A stretch of 64,000 nucleotides of DNA, from NCBI RefSeq assembly GCF_031844705.1, contig NZ_CP134609.1, positions 310,001 through 374,000 of the forward strand. The letters run 5' to 3'. Position numbers and translations under genes: made by a program. This document shows positions 33,692 through 42,258 of this stretch, piece by piece (the first letter of the stretch is position 1; each line of letters opens with the position of its first letter). The notes beneath the pieces are model-generated. The model saw only the letters and a program-made list of their open reading frames with translations, searched no databases and was not told where the DNA came from. The DNA comes from Streptomyces sp. ITFR-16. Its GTDB lineage: Bacteria > Actinomycetota > Actinomycetes > Streptomycetales > Streptomycetaceae.

Positions 33692-35290
33692 ATGCGGATT
33701 CACTGGCCCCGTCGTGTCTTCGCCCAGGTGCTGCTCACCCAGGTCGCCATCACCACGGGTGTGGTCATGCTCGTCACCGGTCTCTTCCTGGCCCCGCTCA
33801 GTCATGAACTCGACGACCAGGCGATGCGCCGGGCCCTGTCCATCGCCCAGACCACCGCGGCCGAACCCGGTCTGGTGGACAAGCTGCTGAGCACCGGGCC
33901 CAGCCCCACGGGTCCCGTCCAGGCCGAGGCGGAACGGATCCGCCGGGCCACCGGGGCGCTGTACGTCGTGGTGATGGACACCCGGGGTGTGCGCTGGTCG
34001 CACACCGAGACCGACCGGATCAGCCGGCATGTCTCGACCGACCCGAGCACGGCCCTGTCCGGCCGCGAGATCATGCAGATCGACATCGGCACCCTGGGGC
34101 GCTCGGCCCGCGCCAAGGTCCCGCTGCGCGACCGGCACGGCACGGTGGTCGGGGCCGTATCGGTGGGGATCGCGTACCGGAGCGTCCGGCAGGGGCTGCT
34201 CGGCACCATTCCGGTGCTCCTTCAGTACGCGGGCGCCGCGCTGGCCGCCGGGGTGCTGGCCGCGCTCGCGGTGTCCCGGCGGCTCCAGCGCGACACCCAC
34301 GGCCTGGCCTTCGCGGACATCTCGGCGCTCCTGGACGAACGCGAGGCCATGCTGCACAGCATCCGTGAGGCCGTGCTGGCGCTGGACGCCCGCGGGCGGA
34401 TCAGGCTGCTCAACGACGAGGCGCAGCGGCTGCTGGAGCTGACCCCGGACGCGGTCGGCCGCGCACTCGGGGACGTGCTGCCGCCCGGCCGGACGGCGCA
34501 GGTGCTGGCGGGCCGGGTGGACGGGGCGAATCTGCTGACCGTGTGCCGGGGGCGGGTGCTGATCGCCAACCGGATGCCGACCGGGGACGGCGGCGCGGTG
34601 GTGACCCTGCGCGACCGCACCGAGCTGGAACTCCTCGGCCGGGAGCTGGATTCCACACACGGCCTGCTCGACGCGCTCCGCGCCCAGGACCACGAGCACG
34701 CCAACCGGCTGCACACCCTGCTCGGCCTGCTGGAGCTGGGTATGCACGACGCGGCGGTGGAGTTCGTCACCGAGGTCGCGGACGACCGGCGGGCCTCGGC
34801 CGAGCAGGTGGCCGAACGGGTCAGCGATCCGCTGCTGGCGGCGCTGCTGGTGGGCAAGTCGGCGGTGGCCGCCGAGCGCGGCGCGTCCCTGCGCGTCTCC
34901 CCCGCCACCCGGCTGCCCGATGTGGTGGTGGACCCGCGCGACCTGGTGACCGTGCTCGGCAATCTCATCGACAACGCCCTGGACGTCGCCACGCTGGTCG
35001 AGGTCGAGCTGCTCGCCGAGAACACCGGCGCGGTGCTGCGGGTCAGTGACAACGGTCCCGGGGTGCCGGTCGCCCTGCGGGAGCAGATCTTCACCGAGGG
35101 CTGGTCCACCAAACAGGCCCCGGCCCACCGCGAACGCGGACTGGGGCTCGCGCTGGTGCGCCGCCTGGCCGAGCGCTACGGCGGCACCGCCCGGGTGGCG
35201 GCCCGGGCGGGCGGCGGATCGGTCTTCACCGTCGTGCTGCCCGAGGCGCTGGCGGTACGACAACTGACCGGAGTGGGAGAGTCGCAGTGA
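33692..35290 (+). CDS. CitA/DcuS-type sensor histidine kinase
   Basis: The 532-residue membrane kinase has a helix at about 10-32, an extracellular sensor domain (35-165), a second helix (about 172-192) and a cytoplasmic PAS domain (215-320). The phosphorylation motif is AQDHEHANRLHTLLGLLELG near residue 335, and the HATPase follows (N-box VLGNLIDNALD, RVSDNGPGVP, GLGLALVRR). This is the layout of kinases that sense C4-dicarboxylates or citrate outside the cell. AGAGGA precedes the ATG at 33692. The response-regulator GTG overlaps its stop (GTGA). Regulation of the divergent importer is a positional inference. Confidence 0.88.
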   Translation: MRIHWPRRVFAQVLLTQVAITTGVVMLVTGLFLAPLSHELDDQAMRRALSIAQTTAAEPGLVDKLLSTGPSPTGPVQAEAERIRRATGALYVVVMDTRGVRWSHTETDRISRHVSTDPSTALSGREIMQIDIGTLGRSARAKVPLRDRHGTVVGAVSVGIAYRSVRQGLLGTIPVLLQYAGAALAAGVLAALAVSRRLQRDTHGLAFADISALLDEREAMLHSIREAVLALDARGRIRLLNDEAQRLLELTPDAVGRALGDVLPPGRTAQVLAGRVDGANLLTVCRGRVLIANRMPTGDGGAVVTLRDRTELELLGRELDSTHGLLDALRAQDHEHANRLHTLLGLLELGMHDAAVEFVTEVADDRRASAEQVAERVSDPLLAALLVGKSAVAAERGASLRVSPATRLPDVVVDPRDLVTVLGNLIDNALDVATLVEVELLAENTGAVLRVSDNGPGVPVALREQIFTEGWSTKQAPAHRERGLGLALVRRLAERYGGTARVAARAGGGSVFTVVLPEALAVRQLTGVGESQ

Positions 35291-35985
35291 TCGATGTACT
35301 GGTGGTGGACGACGACTTCCGCGTGGCGGAGATCAACGCGGCGTATGTGGCCAAGGTGCCCGGCTTCCGCGTCGTCGCCCGCGCGCACACGGCCGCGCAG
35401 GCCCTGTCCGTACTGGAGCGCGAGCAGGTGGACCTGATCCTCCTCGACCACTATCTGCCGGACCGGCCGGGGCTGACGCTGGTCCATCAGCTGCACCGGA
35501 TGGGGCACCCGGCCGACGTCATCATGGTGACGGCCGCCCGCGACGTCCTGACCGTGCGGACCGCCCTGCGGTACGGCGCCCTGCAGTATCTGGTCAAGCC
35601 GTTCAGCTTCGGCGGCCTGCGCTCCAAGCTGGAGAGCTACGCGACGCTGCGCCGCACCCTGGAGGGGGTGGAGAGCCGCCGGGGCGAGGCCGGGCAGGAG
35701 CAGGTCGACCAGATCTTCGGGGCGCTGCGCACGGCGGAGTCGGTGTCGGCCGCCGGGCTGCCGAAGGGACATTCGGCGCCGACCGCCGACGTCATCCGCC
35801 AGGTCCTCTCGGCGGCCGGCGAGCCTCTGTCGGCGCACGAGGTGGCGGCGCGGGCGGGCCTGAGCCGGTCCACCGCGCACCGCTATCTCAAGTACCTGCA
35901 AGGGGCGGGGCGGATCAGCCTGAGCCTCAAGTACGGCGACACCGGCCGGCCGGAGCACCGCTACGCCTGGGCCCCGGCCGGCTGA
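35287..35985 (+). CDS. CitB/DcuR-type response regulator
   Basis: This 232-residue protein has a receiver domain with pocket DDDF, phosphoacceptor Asp in LILLDHYLPD, Thr in MVTAARD and Lys in LVKPF. The C-terminal winged helix-turn-helix reads LSAHEVAARAGLSRSTAHRYLKYLQ. It is the partner of the overlapping CitA-like kinase. Family members activate carboxylate transport and catabolism genes; here the closest candidate target is the divergent NitT/TauT-type importer. Confidence 0.88.
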   Translation: MIDVLVVDDDFRVAEINAAYVAKVPGFRVVARAHTAAQALSVLEREQVDLILLDHYLPDRPGLTLVHQLHRMGHPADVIMVTAARDVLTVRTALRYGALQYLVKPFSFGGLRSKLESYATLRRTLEGVESRRGEAGQEQVDQIFGALRTAESVSAAGLPKGHSAPTADVIRQVLSAAGEPLSAHEVAARAGLSRSTAHRYLKYLQGAGRISLSLKYGDTGRPEHRYAWAPAG

Positions 35986-36009
35986 TTCCCGCACACCTCG
36001 CATCCCGCG

Positions 36010-37608
36010 TCACCGGGTGTCGCGCACCGCCACGATGCCGTTGAACACCCCGACGTACGCCGTGCCGTCCGGTCCGACGGTGACCGGGGCCCAGTTGTTG
36101 TCGTACGAGGGTCCGGTGCCGGTGAGCTTGGTCCAGCGCCGCTCCCCGGTGCGGAAGTCGACGGCGCTCAGATACCAGGCGTCGATGCCGAGGACGTTGG
36201 GCTGTTTCTCGTAGAAGTACAGCAGGCCGTTGGCGGTGGACAGCTTGGGCACGGTGGAGGGTGAGCGGACGGCACTGTTCCAGACGGTGTCGCAGCCGCT
36301 GCCGTCGGGCCGTACGTCGATGCGGGCGACGCCGCCGACGACGCTGCGGCCGAGCAGGAGCGAGGTGACGTTCTCGTAGCCGTAGTTGTTCTCGACGACC
36401 AGGCTGTTGCCCCAGCTGATCATGGAGTTGTCGGTGGTGGAGGCCCCGGAGCCGAAGACGGGGACCTTGCAGACGAGCCGCCGGTCGTCGGGGACGCCGG
36501 GGGCGCGGCGGTAGACGAGGACGTTCATCCGGTCGTCGGCGTTGTCGGTGATGGCGACGTAGTCGTCACCCTCGCCGAAGAGGTCGGGGGTGGTGCCGGA
36601 ACCCTGGTTCACCGAGCCGGGTTTGGTGCCGGTCCCCCGGTCGTACGTCTGGCGCCACTGGACCTGCGGGGTGCCGTCGGCGCGGGCGGTGAAGCTGTAG
36701 AGGGCGTGGTCGGTGACGATGGAGACGCCGTCCTCGGCGACGGAGAAGGAGTTCTGGATCTCCTCGCCGGTGAGCTGCACGGAGCGGACGGCGGAGGTCC
36801 GCGGGTCGACGGTGCCGACCCTGCCGAGCCGGGTCACCCACCAGATGCGGCCCTGCCAGTCGGGCATGACGGAGGTGACGGGGTCGCAGGTGCCGCTGGG
36901 GTAGAGGTTGGTCCAGCTGACGCAGTCGTGCGGCACCTGTCCGGTGAGGTCCCAGTCGTCGTCCACGACGAAGCGCCAGCCGCCGTCGGGGGCCTGCTCG
37001 TGCGCGATGCGCTGGATGTGCTGGCGGGAGTCGGCGAGGACCACCCGGTCCTGGTCGTCGAGGTAGAAGTAGGCGCCGCCCGAGGTGTCCTTGAAGATCT
37101 TGGAGAAGTCGAGCCGGGTGATGGCCTCGACCGTCGAGGAGCGCTGCGGCAGCTTGTACTCGGCGAGGGTGTCGAGCGTGCGCGGGTCCAGGAGCTTGAG
37201 CAGGAACCCGGTGAACGTGCCGCACACGGTGACGAGCCGGCCCGCCGCGTCGAAGGTGGCGGTGGCGCACTCGCCGCCCAGGGGCGCGATCTGCTCGCTG
37301 CTGACCTCGGGGTCGCGGCCGAGCGGTCCTGAGTACGGATGGGTGCCGCTGCCCCACGCGTCGCCGTGCATGCCGCTGCGGCCGTTCGGGGCGAGGAAGG
37401 GGTGCTGCGGCGGGGCCTGCCCGGGGACCGGTGTGGCGGTGGCGGGCGCCCCCGTGTAGTCGCTGACCAGCCGGTGGCCGGGGGCCCGGGGTATGTCGGA
37501 CGCGGCGGCCGGTGACGCGGACGCCGTGAGCGCCGTGGCGCAGAGGGCGAGTGCCAGGGCCAGGGCGCGGACGGGTCCGCTTCTGGTCAGGGGGGACAGC
37601 GGGGACAT
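36010..37608 (-). CDS. secreted beta-propeller-like protein
   Basis: This 532-residue exported protein has a clear signal peptide (residues 1-37, cut after SPAAA). The rest is beta-rich with repeated blade-like units containing G-x-x-Y/W-V patterns, as in PQQ- or NHL-like propellers (for example GRIWWVTRLGRVGTVDPRT and GTAYVGVFNGIVAVRDTR near the C-terminus). It has four or five Cys in the mature part. No catalytic signature is evident; it may bind sugars or act as a scaffold. GAGGAG precedes the ATG at 37608 by 5 bases, and a large operator-like dyad overlaps its promoter. Confidence 0.78.
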   Translation of the reverse strand: MSPLSPLTRSGPVRALALALALCATALTASASPAAASDIPRAPGHRLVSDYTGAPATATPVPGQAPPQHPFLAPNGRSGMHGDAWGSGTHPYSGPLGRDPEVSSEQIAPLGGECATATFDAAGRLVTVCGTFTGFLLKLLDPRTLDTLAEYKLPQRSSTVEAITRLDFSKIFKDTSGGAYFYLDDQDRVVLADSRQHIQRIAHEQAPDGGWRFVVDDDWDLTGQVPHDCVSWTNLYPSGTCDPVTSVMPDWQGRIWWVTRLGRVGTVDPRTSAVRSVQLTGEEIQNSFSVAEDGVSIVTDHALYSFTARADGTPQVQWRQTYDRGTGTKPGSVNQGSGTTPDLFGEGDDYVAITDNADDRMNVLVYRRAPGVPDDRRLVCKVPVFGSGASTTDNSMISWGNSLVVENNYGYENVTSLLLGRSVVGGVARIDVRPDGSGCDTVWNSAVRSPSTVPKLSTANGLLYFYEKQPNVLGIDAWYLSAVDFRTGERRWTKLTGTGPSYDNNWAPVTVGPDGTAYVGVFNGIVAVRDTR

Positions 37609-37647
37609 CGGACTCCTCGGTCGGGGGCGGGGTCGCGCCGCCGCCCG

Positions 37648-37706
37648 ACGCTAGGTCGAGGCCCTTGAAGTGTCCATGGAAACCCGCTGTGTTTCATGGA
37701 CGCTTC
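37648..37706 (-). promoter_or_regulatory. promoter with overlapping 16-bp imperfect dyad (propeller gene)
   Basis: On the minus strand TGGACA (37676-37671) and TAGCGT (37653-37648) are 17 bases apart, a good vegetative promoter, with the gene start 40 bases further on. The -35 lies inside a dyad: GAAGTGTCCATGGAAAC (37667-37683) against GTTTCATGGACGCTTC (37691-37706), matching at 15 of 16 positions after one 1-base bulge. Its base composition is far lower in GC than the window average. A repressor or activator site is likely. Confidence 0.6.
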
Positions 37707-38484
37707 ACGGCGGTGCAACGTTGACCGCCGGCGCGCCGGGCGAGGCCGGCCCCGCGCCCGGGCGCGGCCCCCGTGTACGGCGGTCGAGCATCTCCCGCCG
37801 GATCGCGGTGACCGCGGTCCTGGCCCGGTCCGAAGCGGCCCGGCCGCCGGCCTGGTCGGGCACGAAGCGGTGGAGCGGCCGGGCGCAGCGCCCGCAGGCG
37901 GCGTCGGTGGTGAGCAGCCGGCCGTCCTCGCAGGCGGGTTCGGCGCACATGCCCGGCCGGAGCAGTTGTTCGGCGATCTCCAGGGGCGCCCGGCGGCGGC
38001 CGTCCTCGTCCGTCTCCTGGAGCGTGTGGGACCAGCGGGAGTGCCAGCGGCGTTCGGCCCGGTCCAGGAGCTGGTCGGGGCTGCGGCGGTCCAGTTCCCG
38101 CCGGATCAGCCCGACCAGCTCGCGGGGGAAGCCGCCGCCGAACGCGCGCACGAGCGGCGGCGGGAGCGCGTGGAGGACGTACGCGACGGGGTCGCCCCCG
38201 GGCCGCTGCCACCGCCTGCACCGGCAGTCCCCGTCCGCCGTGAACGGCGCACCGCACCGGCCGCACAGGCCGCGGCAGTTGCCGCAGAGCCCGTCGGCGA
38301 GCTTGTCCACATGAGGCGCGGGCGCCCGGCCGCACTCCCGGCAGCACGCGGCGCACAGGGCGCAGAGGCGTTCGCTCCCGACGGCCGTCGTCCAGGGCCG
38401 CTGCGAGCACCGGCAGCAGCCGCTGTTGCGGCAGTGCTCGTGGTGAGCGGCGCCCGGCACGCGTCCATGAGGGGGGAATGACAT
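37705..38484 (-). CDS. Cys-rich hypothetical protein with zinc-ribbon-like motifs
   Basis: This 259-residue protein is soluble. Its first 100 residues hold many Cys pairs (CRNSGCCRC, CALCAACCREC, CGNCRGLCGRC, CRCRR), and a second cluster lies near 180-200 (CAEPACED, CGRCARPLH). The spacing resembles treble-clef or zinc-ribbon metal binding. The middle is helical with several Trp and Arg residues. I do not recognise a named family. The ATG at 38484 has no ribosome site but has TACAGT ending 6 bases upstream, which fits a leaderless mRNA. It follows the tiny membrane protein gene by 49 bases on the same strand. Confidence 0.7.
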   Translation of the reverse strand: MSFPPHGRVPGAAHHEHCRNSGCCRCSQRPWTTAVGSERLCALCAACCRECGRAPAPHVDKLADGLCGNCRGLCGRCGAPFTADGDCRCRRWQRPGGDPVAYVLHALPPPLVRAFGGGFPRELVGLIRRELDRRSPDQLLDRAERRWHSRWSHTLQETDEDGRRRAPLEIAEQLLRPGMCAEPACEDGRLLTTDAACGRCARPLHRFVPDQAGGRAASDRARTAVTAIRREMLDRRTRGPRPGAGPASPGAPAVNVAPP

Positions 38485-38490
38485 GCCTGA

Positions 38491-38496
38491 ACTGTA
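38491..38496 (-). promoter_or_regulatory. -10 box of a leaderless promoter (Cys-rich gene)
   Basis: TACAGT on the minus strand ends 6 bases before the ATG at 38484, in the 49-base gap after the small membrane protein gene. Confidence 0.4.
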
Positions 38497-38533
38497 CGGA
38501 TCAGGAGCACCTGCACACGATTCCCCGGGGCGG

Positions 38534-38728
38534 TCAGGGCCTGATGCTGCTCACGACGTCGGCGGTGGCCGTCAGGCCGTCCTGGATCGTGGGGGCCATG
38601 CTCGTGCCGGCGAGGAAGAACCCGAGGAGGGCGCAGACCAGCGCATGGGAGACCTTCAGTCCGCCGTTGCGGAGGAAGATCACCGCCAGAATCAGCAGAA
38701 GCAGCACCAGTGAGATCGAAATGGCCAT
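38534..38728 (-). CDS. small membrane protein, 64 aa
   Basis: The 64-residue protein is almost all membrane: one helix at 3-19 (ISLVLLLLILAVIFLR) and a second at about 28-43 (HALVCALLGFFLAGTS), with a short tail. AGGAGG lies 6 bases before the ATG at 38728, an excellent site. It recalls small proteins found beside DNA-transfer or cell-division genes in actinobacteria, but I cannot assign a family. It may be co-expressed with the Cys-rich gene downstream. Confidence 0.75.
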   Translation of the reverse strand: MAISISLVLLLLILAVIFLRNGGLKVSHALVCALLGFFLAGTSMAPTIQDGLTATADVVSSIRP

Positions 38729-38856
38729 GGCCAACCTCCTCCGCCGCGCCGGAATTGCGGCATTCGGCGTCAGTGTGGCGCAGCGGAGGGGCCATCCGGC
38801 GCACCGGCGTGTCCGCCAAACGGGTACGTCCGGGCCGTCCCGGCGGGTACGCGCGC

Positions 38857-38899
38857 GAGGGGGAGCGGGGGCACCTCCGCGCGCCCCCCGCTCCCCCTC
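38857..38899 (-). terminator. hairpin terminator of the acyl-CoA dehydrogenase operon
   Basis: Bases 38857-38871 pair with 38885-38899 (G-rich arm AGGGGGAGCGGGGG against its complement) around a 13-base loop. It begins 13 bases after the stop at 38912 as read on the minus strand. Confidence 0.75.
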
Positions 38900-38911
38900 C
38901 GGCCTGCGGTG

Positions 38912-40060
38912 TTACGGCGCGGGCAGCTCCATCAGCGCGGCGACGGTCTCGCGGTGGCGGCCCGCCGTGCCGTATGCGGTCGCGTCGGCCTTGGCCCGCT
39001 TCAGATACAGGTGCGCGGGGTGCTCCCAGGTCATCCCGATGCCGCCGTGCAGCTGGACGCACTCCTCCGCCGCGTGGACGGCGACCTTGGAGCAGTACGC
39101 CTGGGCCACGGCGACCGCCAACGGCGTGTCGGGGCTGCCCGTGGCCAGGGCGTCGGCGGCGTTGCGGGCCGCCGCACGGGCCGAGACGATCTCCAGCCAG
39201 AGCTGCGCCATGCGGTGCTTGAGCGACTGGAAGGACCCGATGGGGCGGTTGAACTGGTGGCGCTCCCGGGTGTGTCGCACTGTCTCGGTCAGGCACCACT
39301 CGGCGAGTCCCAGCTGCTCCGAGGCGAGCAGCCCGGCTCCCGCGAGCAGCCCCCGCTCCACGGCGGCCCGGGCCGTCCCGGCGTCCGCGAGGAGGGTGCC
39401 GGTGGCACCGGCGAGGGTGACCGCGGCGAGCGGGCGGGTGAGGTCGAGCGCGACGAGCGGCTCGAGAGTGACCCCGGCCGCGTCCGCGGCCACGGCGTAC
39501 AGGCCGTCGGCGGTGGGGACCAGCAGCACGTCGGCGGCGGCCGCGTCGGCGATCGGGCCGAGGGCGCCTTCGAGGCTGCCGGACACCGCCGCGGCCTCCG
39601 CCGCAGCCACGCTTCCCGGTGCCGCGCTCCCCGGTGCCGCGGCGAAGGGCACGGCGAGGACCGCGACCCTGCGGCCGGTGGCCAGTTCGGTGAGCAGTTC
39701 AGCCGCCGGCCCGTCCTGCGCGCCGAGTGCGAGCAGCGTCTCGGTGGCGACGACGGAGCTGGTGAGGTAGGGCGCGGCGGCGACGCTGCGGCCGAGTTCC
39801 TCGATGACGACGGCGGCCTCGCGGTGGGAGGCGCCCTGGCCGCCGAGCTTCTCGGGCACCAGCAGTCCGGCGGCACCGATGTCGGTGGCGAGGGCCTTCC
39901 AGAGCTGCGGGTCGTACGGCGTGTCGGACTCGGTGCGGGCGATCACCGCCGGCGCGTCGGCCCGGTCGGCGAGCAGTGAGCGCACCGCCGCCCGCAGGTC
40001 CTCCTCGGCCTCCGAGTACAGCAGATCGGGTGCCTGGCTCGCTTCGGGCTGTGCGGTCAT
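38912..40060 (-). CDS. acyl-CoA dehydrogenase (second subunit of a pair)
   Basis: The 382-residue flavoprotein has the acyl-CoA dehydrogenase fold: helical N-terminal domain, beta domain and a C-terminal four-helix domain with LHGGIGMTWEHPAHLYLKRAK. It lacks the clear mid-domain substrate motif of its neighbour and is rich in Ala. Tandem actinobacterial pairs of this kind often form alpha2beta2 enzymes acting on large acyl-CoA esters such as steroid side chains. Its ATG overlaps the stop of the adjacent acyl-CoA dehydrogenase by 4 bases (ATGA), which implies equimolar production. The substrate is unknown. Confidence 0.85.
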   Translation of the reverse strand: MTAQPEASQAPDLLYSEAEEDLRAAVRSLLADRADAPAVIARTESDTPYDPQLWKALATDIGAAGLLVPEKLGGQGASHREAAVVIEELGRSVAAAPYLTSSVVATETLLALGAQDGPAAELLTELATGRRVAVLAVPFAAAPGSAAPGSVAAAEAAAVSGSLEGALGPIADAAAADVLLVPTADGLYAVAADAAGVTLEPLVALDLTRPLAAVTLAGATGTLLADAGTARAAVERGLLAGAGLLASEQLGLAEWCLTETVRHTRERHQFNRPIGSFQSLKHRMAQLWLEIVSARAAARNAADALATGSPDTPLAVAVAQAYCSKVAVHAAEECVQLHGGIGMTWEHPAHLYLKRAKADATAYGTAGRHRETVAALMELPAP

Positions 40061-41244
40061 CGGGAGAGGTCCTTCCAGGCGACGTCCTTGTCGTTGCGCG
40101 GCTCGGCGGGCAGGCCGAGCACGCGTTCGGCGACGATGTTCAGCAGTACCTCGCTCGTGCCGCCCTCGATGGAGTTGCCCTTGGAGCGGAGGTAGCGGTA
40201 GCCGGCGTCGCGCCCGGTGAAGTCGACGAGGTCGGGGCGGCGCATGGTCCAGTCGCTGTACAACAGCCCTTCGTCACCGAGGAGTTCCACCTCCAGCCCG
40301 CTGATCTCCTGGTTGAGGCGGGCGAAGGCCAGCTTCATGCCGGAGCCCTCCGGGCCCGGCTGTCCGGCGACGAGCTGCTGGCGCAGCCGTTCACCCGCAA
40401 GCCTGGCGACCTCCGCCTCGACCCAGAGCGTCAGCAGCCGCTGGTGCAGGTCATGGGTGCGCAGCCCGGGGCGTTCGCGCCAGGTCCGGGAGACCGGGCC
40501 GATCATGCCGCCCTCGCGCGGGATGCGGGATCCGCCGATGGAGACGCGCTCGTTCATGAGCGTCGTCTGTGCGACCTTCCAGCCCTCGCCGACGGGTCCG
40601 AGCCTGCGGCTGTCGGGGATGCGCACACCGGTGAGGAAGACCTCGTTGAACTCGGCCTCACCGGTGATCTGGCGCAGCGGCCGCACCTCGACGCCGGGAT
40701 CGGTCATGTCGCAGATGAAGTAGCTGATGCCCCGGTGCTTGGGCACGTCCGGGTCGGTGCGGGCGATGAGGATCGCCCAGCGCGCCACATGGGCGCTGGA
40801 CGTCCAGACCTTCTGCCCGTCGACCACCCAGTCCTCGCCGTCGCGCACCGCGCGCGTGCCGAGCGCTGCCAGGTCGGAGCCGGCGCCCGGTTCGCTGAAG
40901 AGCTGGCACCACACCTCCTCGCCGACCCACAGGGGGCGCAGGAAGCGCTGCTTCTGCTCGTCGGTGCCGAAGCCGAGGACCGTCGGGGCCGCCATGCCGA
41001 GGCCGATGCCGATACGGCGCGGGTCGTTGTCCGGGGCGCCGGCGGCGGCGAGTTCGGCGTCGACGACCGTCTGGAGGGAGCGCGGCGCGTCGAGGCCGCC
41101 GAGCCCGGCCGGGTAGTGCACCCAGGCGAGTCCGGCGTCGAAGCGCGCCCTGAGGAAGTCGGTGCGGTCCGTGGTGGCCGGGGGGTGCGCGGCGAGCAGG
41201 TCGCGGGTGCGGCGGCGCAGTCCGGCGGCGTCGGGGGCGGTCAT
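40057..41244 (-). CDS. acyl-CoA dehydrogenase (first subunit of a pair)
   Basis: This 395-residue acyl-CoA dehydrogenase has the FAD and acyl-binding stretch CQLFSEPGAGSDLAAL and WVVDGQKVWTSSAHVA. The C-terminal motif SIEGGTSEVLLNIVAERVLGLP binds FAD at the subunit interface. It should introduce a trans-2,3 double bond into an acyl-CoA. It overlaps the quinone-oxidoreductase-like gene upstream and the second acyl-CoA dehydrogenase downstream by 4 bases each, so the three are one translationally coupled unit. The ATG at 41244 is preferred; longer in-frame starts lie inside the upstream gene. Confidence 0.88.
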   Translation of the reverse strand: MTAPDAAGLRRRTRDLLAAHPPATTDRTDFLRARFDAGLAWVHYPAGLGGLDAPRSLQTVVDAELAAAGAPDNDPRRIGIGLGMAAPTVLGFGTDEQKQRFLRPLWVGEEVWCQLFSEPGAGSDLAALGTRAVRDGEDWVVDGQKVWTSSAHVARWAILIARTDPDVPKHRGISYFICDMTDPGVEVRPLRQITGEAEFNEVFLTGVRIPDSRRLGPVGEGWKVAQTTLMNERVSIGGSRIPREGGMIGPVSRTWRERPGLRTHDLHQRLLTLWVEAEVARLAGERLRQQLVAGQPGPEGSGMKLAFARLNQEISGLEVELLGDEGLLYSDWTMRRPDLVDFTGRDAGYRYLRSKGNSIEGGTSEVLLNIVAERVLGLPAEPRNDKDVAWKDLSR

Positions 41245-42209
41245 CGGGCGGCTCCCGACGGCAGGACGACGATGCGGCCGGTGCTGGTACCGTCGGCGAC
41301 GCGCTGGACGGCTGCCGCCGCCCCGGCCATCGGGACCCGCTCGCTGATCAGCGGCTTGATGGCTCCTTCGGCGGCGAGCCGGGTGAGTTCCGTGTGGCAG
41401 TCGCGGACCGCCTGCGGGTCCTTGGTGTTGTACAGGCCCCAGTGGAGTCCGAGGACCGAGTAGTTCTTCACCAGGGCGTGGTTGAGTGCGGGCGTGGGGA
41501 TGACGCCGCTGGCGAAGCCGACGACGATCACCCGTCCCTCGAAGGCGATGCACTTCACGGACTTGGCGTACGCGTCGCCGCCGACGGGGTCGTACACCAC
41601 ATCGGCGCCCCGGCCTCCGGTGGCCTCCTTCACGGCGGCGACGATGTCGTCGGTGCGCCGGTCGACGACCAGGTCGCAGCCGAGTTCGGCGGCGGCCTTC
41701 GCCTTTTCCGGCCCGCCGACCACACCGATGACGGTGGCGCCCGCGGCCTTGCCGAGCTGTACGGCCGCGCTGCCCACGCCGCCCGCGGCGGCGTGGACGA
41801 GTAGCGTCTCGCCGGCCTGGAGGCGCGCCCGGCGGTGCAGCCCGAACCAGCCGGTCTGGTAGCCGATGTGCAGGGCGGCCGCCTCGGCGTCGTCCAGGCT
41901 CTCAGGGGCGGGCAGGAGTGCCGCCTCGTCCGCGACGACGTACTCGGCGAATCCGCCGTGGGGCAGGGCGGAGGTGGCGAGCACCCGGCGCCCGTCGCCG
42001 GTCCGGCCGCAGATCTCCACGCCGGGGGTGAACGGCAGCGGGGGCCGTACCTGGTACTGGCCGCGGCAGAGCAGCGCGTCGGGGAAGTTGATGTTCGCCG
42101 CGAGCACCTCGACGACCACCTGCCCGTCGCCGGGCGTCGGCCGGTCCGTCTCCTCCAGCCGCATCACCTCGCTCGGCTCGCCGTTCCGGTGCACTCGCCA
42201 TGCCTGCAT
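41241..42209 (-). CDS. NADPH:quinone oxidoreductase-like MDR enzyme
   Basis: The 322-residue zinc-free medium-chain dehydrogenase has a GroES-like N-terminal half and a Rossmann half with HAAAGGVGSAAVQLGKAAGATVIG. It matches the quinone oxidoreductase/acyl-CoA reductase branch. GGAGG lies 6 bases before the ATG at 42209. It is the first gene of the operon with two acyl-CoA dehydrogenases. It may reduce an enoyl or keto intermediate of the same pathway; family membership is certain and substrate is not. A short dyad 50-60 bases upstream may bind a TetR-type regulator. Confidence 0.85.
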   Translation of the reverse strand: MQAWRVHRNGEPSEVMRLEETDRPTPGDGQVVVEVLAANINFPDALLCRGQYQVRPPLPFTPGVEICGRTGDGRRVLATSALPHGGFAEYVVADEAALLPAPESLDDAEAAALHIGYQTGWFGLHRRARLQAGETLLVHAAAGGVGSAAVQLGKAAGATVIGVVGGPEKAKAAAELGCDLVVDRRTDDIVAAVKEATGGRGADVVYDPVGGDAYAKSVKCIAFEGRVIVVGFASGVIPTPALNHALVKNYSVLGLHWGLYNTKDPQAVRDCHTELTRLAAEGAIKPLISERVPMAGAAAAVQRVADGTSTGRIVVLPSGAAR

Positions 42210-42258
42210 GAGGGGCCTCCACAACACTGTCGGCATTACCACTGCTCCGGGGCATACT

